Shown here: positions 60,198 through 64,000 of the stretch, in pieces
Numbering within the stretch: the first letter of the stretch is position 1
Layout: each line of letters begins with the position of its first letter
Origin: Ruminococcus sp.
Lineage (GTDB): Bacteria; Bacillota; Clostridia; Oscillospirales; Ruminococcaceae
Assembly (NCBI GenBank): GCA_017470905.1
Contig: JAFUXL010000013.1
Span: 1 to 64,000 of the forward strand
DNA length: 64,000 nt
Direction: 5' to 3'
Translations under genes and position numbers: made by a program
Notes under the pieces: model-generated
The model's database searches: none
What the model saw: only the letters and a program-made list of their open reading frames with translations
What the model was told of the DNA's origin: nothing

Positions 60198-61348
60198 TTA
60201 TCTGCACTCGTTAAGAATTTCGAGTATCTCGTCATCGCTGAGCTTTTTGCAGCAGCCGCCTGTGTGTATGGACGACTTTGCAACATCCGCATAGTCAGTG
60301 TCGGTTATGCCCATTTCGCTGAATTTTGTGGGCAGTTCCATTTTCTTTATGAAGTCCGCAAGAGCCTCAATTCCGGCAAGAGCCGCTTCTTCGTCATTGA
60401 CAGAACTTACGCCCCAGACCTCACGGGCAAAGCGTGCAAACTGCGGAATGTTATCCTTATAGATATGGCGGTACAAAACGGGGTGGATAACAGCAAGCCC
60501 CTGACCGTGATTGCAGTTGGTGTAAGCACCCAACTGATGTTCAATCATGTGGCACTGGAAGTCAGTCACCTTGCCCAGCTTGAGTATGCCGTTCTCGCCC
60601 ATTGCAGCCGCCCATATCAGCTCGCTGCGCACCTGCTTGTCATCGGGATTTTTCAGCGTCTCACGCATATTTCTGATAACATTCCTCATGACGGCTTCGT
60701 TTATCTCATCGCTGATATTGACCGTCCTCGGACTGCCGAAATAGGTCTCCATGCAGTGGCTGAGAGTGTCGAAAGAACCCGAAATTATCTGCTTCATGGG
60801 CATTGTCATGGTGTAGCCCACGTCAAGCACGGCGAAGTCATAAAATGCGCCCCACAGATGAGACTTCATCATCTTTTCCTCATTGGTGATGACTGCGCCG
60901 TTGTTCATCTCCGCACCCGTGCCGAACGCCGCACAACTGCGCCCATGGGTATGAACTCCGTGGGATTTTTGTGAGCCGTGTACTCCGTCTCCCAGATGTC
61001 CCCGTCCATTTTCGCCTGTGCTGAAACTATCTTGCAGCAGTTGATAACAGAGCCGCCGCCCACTGCCAGGATAAAGTCGATATTATTCGATTTAGCAAGC
61101 TTTGCGCCCTCCTGCACCTTTGCGTATGTGGGGTTGGACATTACACCGCCGAACTCCGTGACATTTTTGTCCGCAGCTTTGAGAATTGCCATTATCTCAT
61201 CATAAATGCCGACCCTTTTCACTGAGCCTCCGCCATATGCAAGCAGGACATTTTTGCCGTACTTTGCAAGCTCAGCCGCAAGGTTTTCCCTTGCCGCACC
61301 ATCGCCGAAATATGCTTTTACGGGATAGCTGTAGCTGAATTTATTCAT
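60198..61348 (-). pseudogene. Iron-containing alcohol dehydrogenase with one frameshift
   Basis: The N-terminal part (60905-61348, MNKFSYSYPVKAYFGDGAAR ... AVGGGSVINCCKI) and the C-terminal part (from 60908, MNNGAVITNEEKM ...) belong to one butanol-dehydrogenase-like gene. Near 60931 the expected ...VVTAFGTGAEMNN is broken by loss of one base (GTG-CGGCG in place of GTG-NCGGCG), giving an early stop. The metal ligands DTLSHCMETYF and EHQLGAYTNCNHGQG remain. It could be a natural null allele or a sequencing error. Confidence 0.85.
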
Positions 61349-61380
61349 TGTGTCTTACCTCCGTATCATTTTGTATCTTT

Positions 61381-61410
61381 ATTATAACATGATTTTTTCG
61401 GTTTGTACAA
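61381..61410 (-). promoter_or_regulatory. Dehydrogenase/reductase operon promoter
   Basis: On the minus strand: TTGTAC (61410-61405), 18-bp spacer, TATAAT (61386-61381). The -35 box lies in the partly palindromic GGTATTGTACAAACC. Confidence 0.65.
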
Positions 61411-61429
61411 TACCAATTTCGGATAGTGT

Positions 61430-61446
61430 TATAACTTTCAGTTATA
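61430..61446. promoter_or_regulatory. Palindromic operator candidate
   Basis: TATAAC-TTTCA-GTTATA, a perfect 6-bp dyad with a 5-bp centre. It is 20 bp upstream of the minus-strand -35 box. No regulator is encoded next to it. Confidence 0.45.
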
Positions 61447-61550
61447 CAAGAAAAGACCGCCACAAGCGGAGCAGTGACGGTTCTTTCTCAAGCTGTATAT
61501 CATATCTTTCCATATATTTCAGCTTTTTGGAGACACTGCCGAAAATTTAG

Positions 61551-61579
61551 TTGAAATTGTGCCGTATCTATGATATAAT
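61551..61579 (+). promoter_or_regulatory. ABC exporter promoter
   Basis: TTGAAA (61551-61556), 17-bp spacer ending TATGA, TATAAT (61574-61579). Confidence 0.8.
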
Positions 61580-61608
61580 ATAAAAAATGATTTAAACGGA
61601 GGATTTTT

Positions 61609-63342
61609 ATGTTTGACAAACGCTTGATGCAGGTCTGTCCCGAAAGCAAAAAATACATCGTGGGAAACATAATACTGCAATGGCTTGAACTTTGCATGAA
61701 TGCGATAATGGTTTTAATAATCGCTGTGACAGTCAGCGATTTATATAACGGAAATTTAGAGCCGTTCAATATCGGATTTCCTATCATACTGATTGCGCTT
61801 ACGATTGTCGTTCGGTTTTTCACCGCAAGAGGTTCGACGAGAATGAGCTACCTCGCCTCGAAAACCGTTAAGCAGAAAATGCGTGAGATGATATACGGCA
61901 AGCTGCTGAAGTTCGGCAGCAAGTACCGTGAACAGGTTACAACTGCGGAACTTGTACAGGAATCCGTTGAGGGTGTTGACCAGTTGGAAAGTTATTTCGG
62001 AATGTATGTGCCGCAGTTTTTCTACGCATTTATCGCACCGATTACGCTGTTTTTTCTGTTTGGATTCGGCGGAAGCTGGGCGACTGCGACTGTGCTTTTA
62101 GTCTGCGTACCGCTTATCCCCGGCGCAATTATGATGGTTCAGAAAATCGCTAAAAAACTGCTGTCGAAATATTGGGGACAGTATGCACAGCTTGGCTCGG
62201 CATTCCTCGAAAATTTGCAGGGCATGACTACGCTGAAAACCTATCAGGCGGACGGATATAAAAACCAGCAGATGAACGAGGAGTCTGAAAACTTCCGCTT
62301 CGTGACGATGAAAGTCCTCACCATGCAGATCAACTCCATTATCATTATGGATTTTTTCGCATACGGCGGTGCGGCACTTGGTATTTTAATGGCGACAAGA
62401 GACTTTGTCAAGGGAAATCTCGGACTTGCAAACTGCATTTTTATGATACTTCTTTCGGCTGAATTTTTCCTGCCCATGCGCCGTCTTGGAAGTTATTTTC
62501 ACGTTACAATGAACAGCATGGCGGCAAGCGATAAGATATTCAAATTTCTGAAACTGGACGAGCCTGCGGAAAAAACTGAAAACTGCACATCTGGCAATAT
62601 TCAGCTTGATAACGTGCATTTCGCCTATAACGAGAGCCGTGAAATTTTACACGGAATCAGCATGAATATCCCCGAAAAATCCTTTGTGGGAATTGTCGGG
62701 GAAAGCGGCTGCGGAAAGTCAACTGTCGCCTCTCTCCTTATGGGGCGCAACACGATAAATAGCGGCGAATTGACCATTGGCGGCAAAAATATCGCCGATG
62801 TGACGGAAGAAAGCCTTATGAAAACGCTGACCTATATCAGTCACAACAGCACCTTTTTCAAGGGCAGTGTCCGTGACAATCTTATGCTTGCAAAGCCGAA
62901 TGCAAGTGATTTTGATTTGTGGGCAGTCCTTGACCGCTGTAATCTTTCTGCATTCCTGAAAAGTGAAAACGGACTTGACACGGTTCTCCTTGAAAATGCA
63001 GGAAATCTGTCGGGCGGTCAGAAGCAGAGACTTGCGCTTGCGAGGGCAATTCTGCACGATTCTCCCGTATACATTTTCGATGAAGCGACAAGCAATATTG
63101 ATGTAGAGAGCGAAGAAATTATACTCTCCGAAATACGCAGGCTTGCGAAAAATAAGACCATTATCATGATAAGCCACCGCCTTGCAAACGTGGCGGACGC
63201 TGACAATATTTACTGCCTTGAAAGCGGAAATATAGCCGAAAGCAGTACGCACAACGAGCTGCTGAAAAATAATGGCGCATACGCAAAACTCTGGCGCACA
63301 CAGGCAGAATTGGAGAATTTCGGAAAGGAGGCGGCAGTATGA
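61609..63342 (+). CDS. CydD-like ABC exporter half
   Basis: 577-aa half-transporter. A six-helix type-I exporter domain (about 1-300) is followed by an ATPase (about 325-565). Walker A is GESGCGKSTVASLL, the signature is LSGGQKQRLALARAI, Walker B is VYIFDEATSNID, and the H-loop is ISHRLANV. The position before a second half with an ATGA overlap, and the CydD/CydC-like order, suggest a heterodimer. In CydDC the substrate is cysteine or glutathione, but no cytochrome bd genes are in view. AGGAGG-like GGAGGA precedes the ATG. Confidence 0.9.
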   Translation: MFDKRLMQVCPESKKYIVGNIILQWLELCMNAIMVLIIAVTVSDLYNGNLEPFNIGFPIILIALTIVVRFFTARGSTRMSYLASKTVKQKMREMIYGKLLKFGSKYREQVTTAELVQESVEGVDQLESYFGMYVPQFFYAFIAPITLFFLFGFGGSWATATVLLVCVPLIPGAIMMVQKIAKKLLSKYWGQYAQLGSAFLENLQGMTTLKTYQADGYKNQQMNEESENFRFVTMKVLTMQINSIIIMDFFAYGGAALGILMATRDFVKGNLGLANCIFMILLSAEFFLPMRRLGSYFHVTMNSMAASDKIFKFLKLDEPAEKTENCTSGNIQLDNVHFAYNESREILHGISMNIPEKSFVGIVGESGCGKSTVASLLMGRNTINSGELTIGGKNIADVTEESLMKTLTYISHNSTFFKGSVRDNLMLAKPNASDFDLWAVLDRCNLSAFLKSENGLDTVLLENAGNLSGGQKQRLALARAILHDSPVYIFDEATSNIDVESEEIILSEIRRLAKNKTIIMISHRLANVADADNIYCLESGNIAESSTHNELLKNNGAYAKLWRTQAELENFGKEAAV

Positions 63343-64000
63343 AAAAACGTTCAAAATCAGGAACACTATTCAAAATGCTGGGGCTTGTAAAGCCGCTGAC
63401 AGGCTTCATGTGCCTTGCCGTCCTAACCGGAACGCTCGGTTATTTAGCGGTGCAGTTTATCCCGATTTTAGGCGGATTTGCAATACTTCACGGTCTTGGA
63501 TTTGACACACCTGTCGGCATTACGGCGATTTGGATTTGTCTTGTCCTGTTCGCATTGCTCCGAGCCGTCCTCCGATATACGGAGCAGCGCACAAACCACT
63601 ATATCGCATTCACGCTGCTGGCAATTATCCGTGACAGGGTGTTCCAGTCGTTGCGCAGGCTGTGTCCTGCAAAATTAGAGGTGCGTGACAAGGGTGATTT
63701 AATTTCGCTGATTACATCAGATGTTGAACTGCTCGAAGTGTTCTACGCTCATACCATTTCGCCTATCTGCATTGCGTTTTTGGTGGAACTTGTTATGGTG
63801 CTTTTTATCGGAAGCTATCATTGGTCGCTGGGACTTTTAGCACTCTGTGCATTTGTCAGCGTGGGAGTAATTCTGCCAATTATCATTTCAAAACGCAGCG
63901 GAAATACAGGGGATGAAATTCGTGCGCAGTCGGGTGAGCTTGCCGCATATGTCCTCGAAAATATCCGTGGTCTGGACGAAACTGTGCAGTACCAGAACGG
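63339..64000 (+). CDS. CydC-like ABC exporter half (partial, runs off the end)
   Basis: First 220 residues of a second type-I exporter half (MKKRSKSGTLFKMLGLVKPL ...). Membrane helices are visible at about 20-45, 55-75, 125-165. The typical RYTEQRTNHYIAFTLLAIIR coupling helix and a TSDVELLEVFYAHTISPI segment follow, as in CydC. The ATG overlaps the previous stop (ATGA), with AAAGGAGG upstream. The ATPase domain lies beyond the window. Confidence 0.9.
   Translation, partial: MKKRSKSGTLFKMLGLVKPLTGFMCLAVLTGTLGYLAVQFIPILGGFAILHGLGFDTPVGITAIWICLVLFALLRAVLRYTEQRTNHYIAFTLLAIIRDRVFQSLRRLCPAKLEVRDKGDLISLITSDVELLEVFYAHTISPICIAFLVELVMVLFIGSYHWSLGLLALCAFVSVGVILPIIISKRSGNTGDEIRAQSGELAAYVLENIRGLDETVQYQN

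Overview
The window looks like a chromosomal segment of a cellulosome-producing Ruminococcus, closest in style to R. flavefaciens. The evidence is dockerin modules on two secreted xylanases, on a sigma-factor-linked surface protein and on a decayed peptidase. Other signs are CBM22/CBM6 modules, a CotH-type lipoprotein, clostridial-type Shine-Dalgarno sites, and many sigma-A promoters with 17-bp spacers, often of the form TGG-TAAAAT. No rRNA, tRNA or CRISPR array was seen.

Layout. 0.2-2.7 kb: FkbM methyltransferase, PH-domain protein, PC4-like protein, SmpB. 2.9-5.2 kb: two exported proteins, one ComEA-like. 5.3-17.2 kb: a minus-strand operon (methyltransferase, LacI/AraC hybrid regulator, CotH lipoprotein, TrmH-type methylase) divergent from two large dockerin xylanases, CBM22-GH10-CBM22-Doc-GH43-CBM6 and GH30-CBM22-Doc. 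These two share a 30-bp promoter block. 17.3-25.2 kb: a Nudix-like regulator and a five-gene operon of two dynamin-like GTPases, two small proteins and a lipase-like hydrolase. 25.5-30.1 kb: a lipoprotein, a sulfur amino-acid operon (trans-sulfuration enzyme, C-S lyase, LysR regulator) and a CymR-like Rrf2 regulator.

30.4-36.2 kb: a small mobile-element-like module with an HprK-like protein, a DUF1492 sigma-like protein, an Xre repressor plus ImmA/IrrE peptidase, and two convergent serine recombinases. A broken manganese-catalase (CotJC) fragment sits between the recombinases. 36.3-41.3 kb: SbcDC and PlsY. 41.4-49.7 kb: a tellurite/stress (Ter) locus with AIM24, three TerD proteins, a YceG-like protein, TelA, and a protein that joins a YceG-like segment to an HtrA-type protease. 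49.7-53.7 kb: a PHP-phosphatase remnant, acyl-CoA synthetase, thioesterase, AraC regulator, FMN reductase.

53.9-59.2 kb: an ECF sigma factor read in frame into a secreted Ig-like/dockerin protein, preceded by an ECF-like autopromoter and a candidate small RNA. Next to it are a phage-tail-like collar/lysozyme cassette and a frameshifted dockerin peptidase. 59.3-64 kb: aldo/keto reductase, a frameshifted iron alcohol dehydrogenase, and a CydDC-like ABC exporter pair running off the end.

Two themes link the region. One is extracellular plant-fibre degradation and its control: xylanases, the adjacent regulator, and the sigma-dockerin protein. The other is envelope/stress defence: dynamins, Ter locus, SbcDC. 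A family of GC-rich palindromes joined by A/T blocks is scattered through the intergenic gaps.
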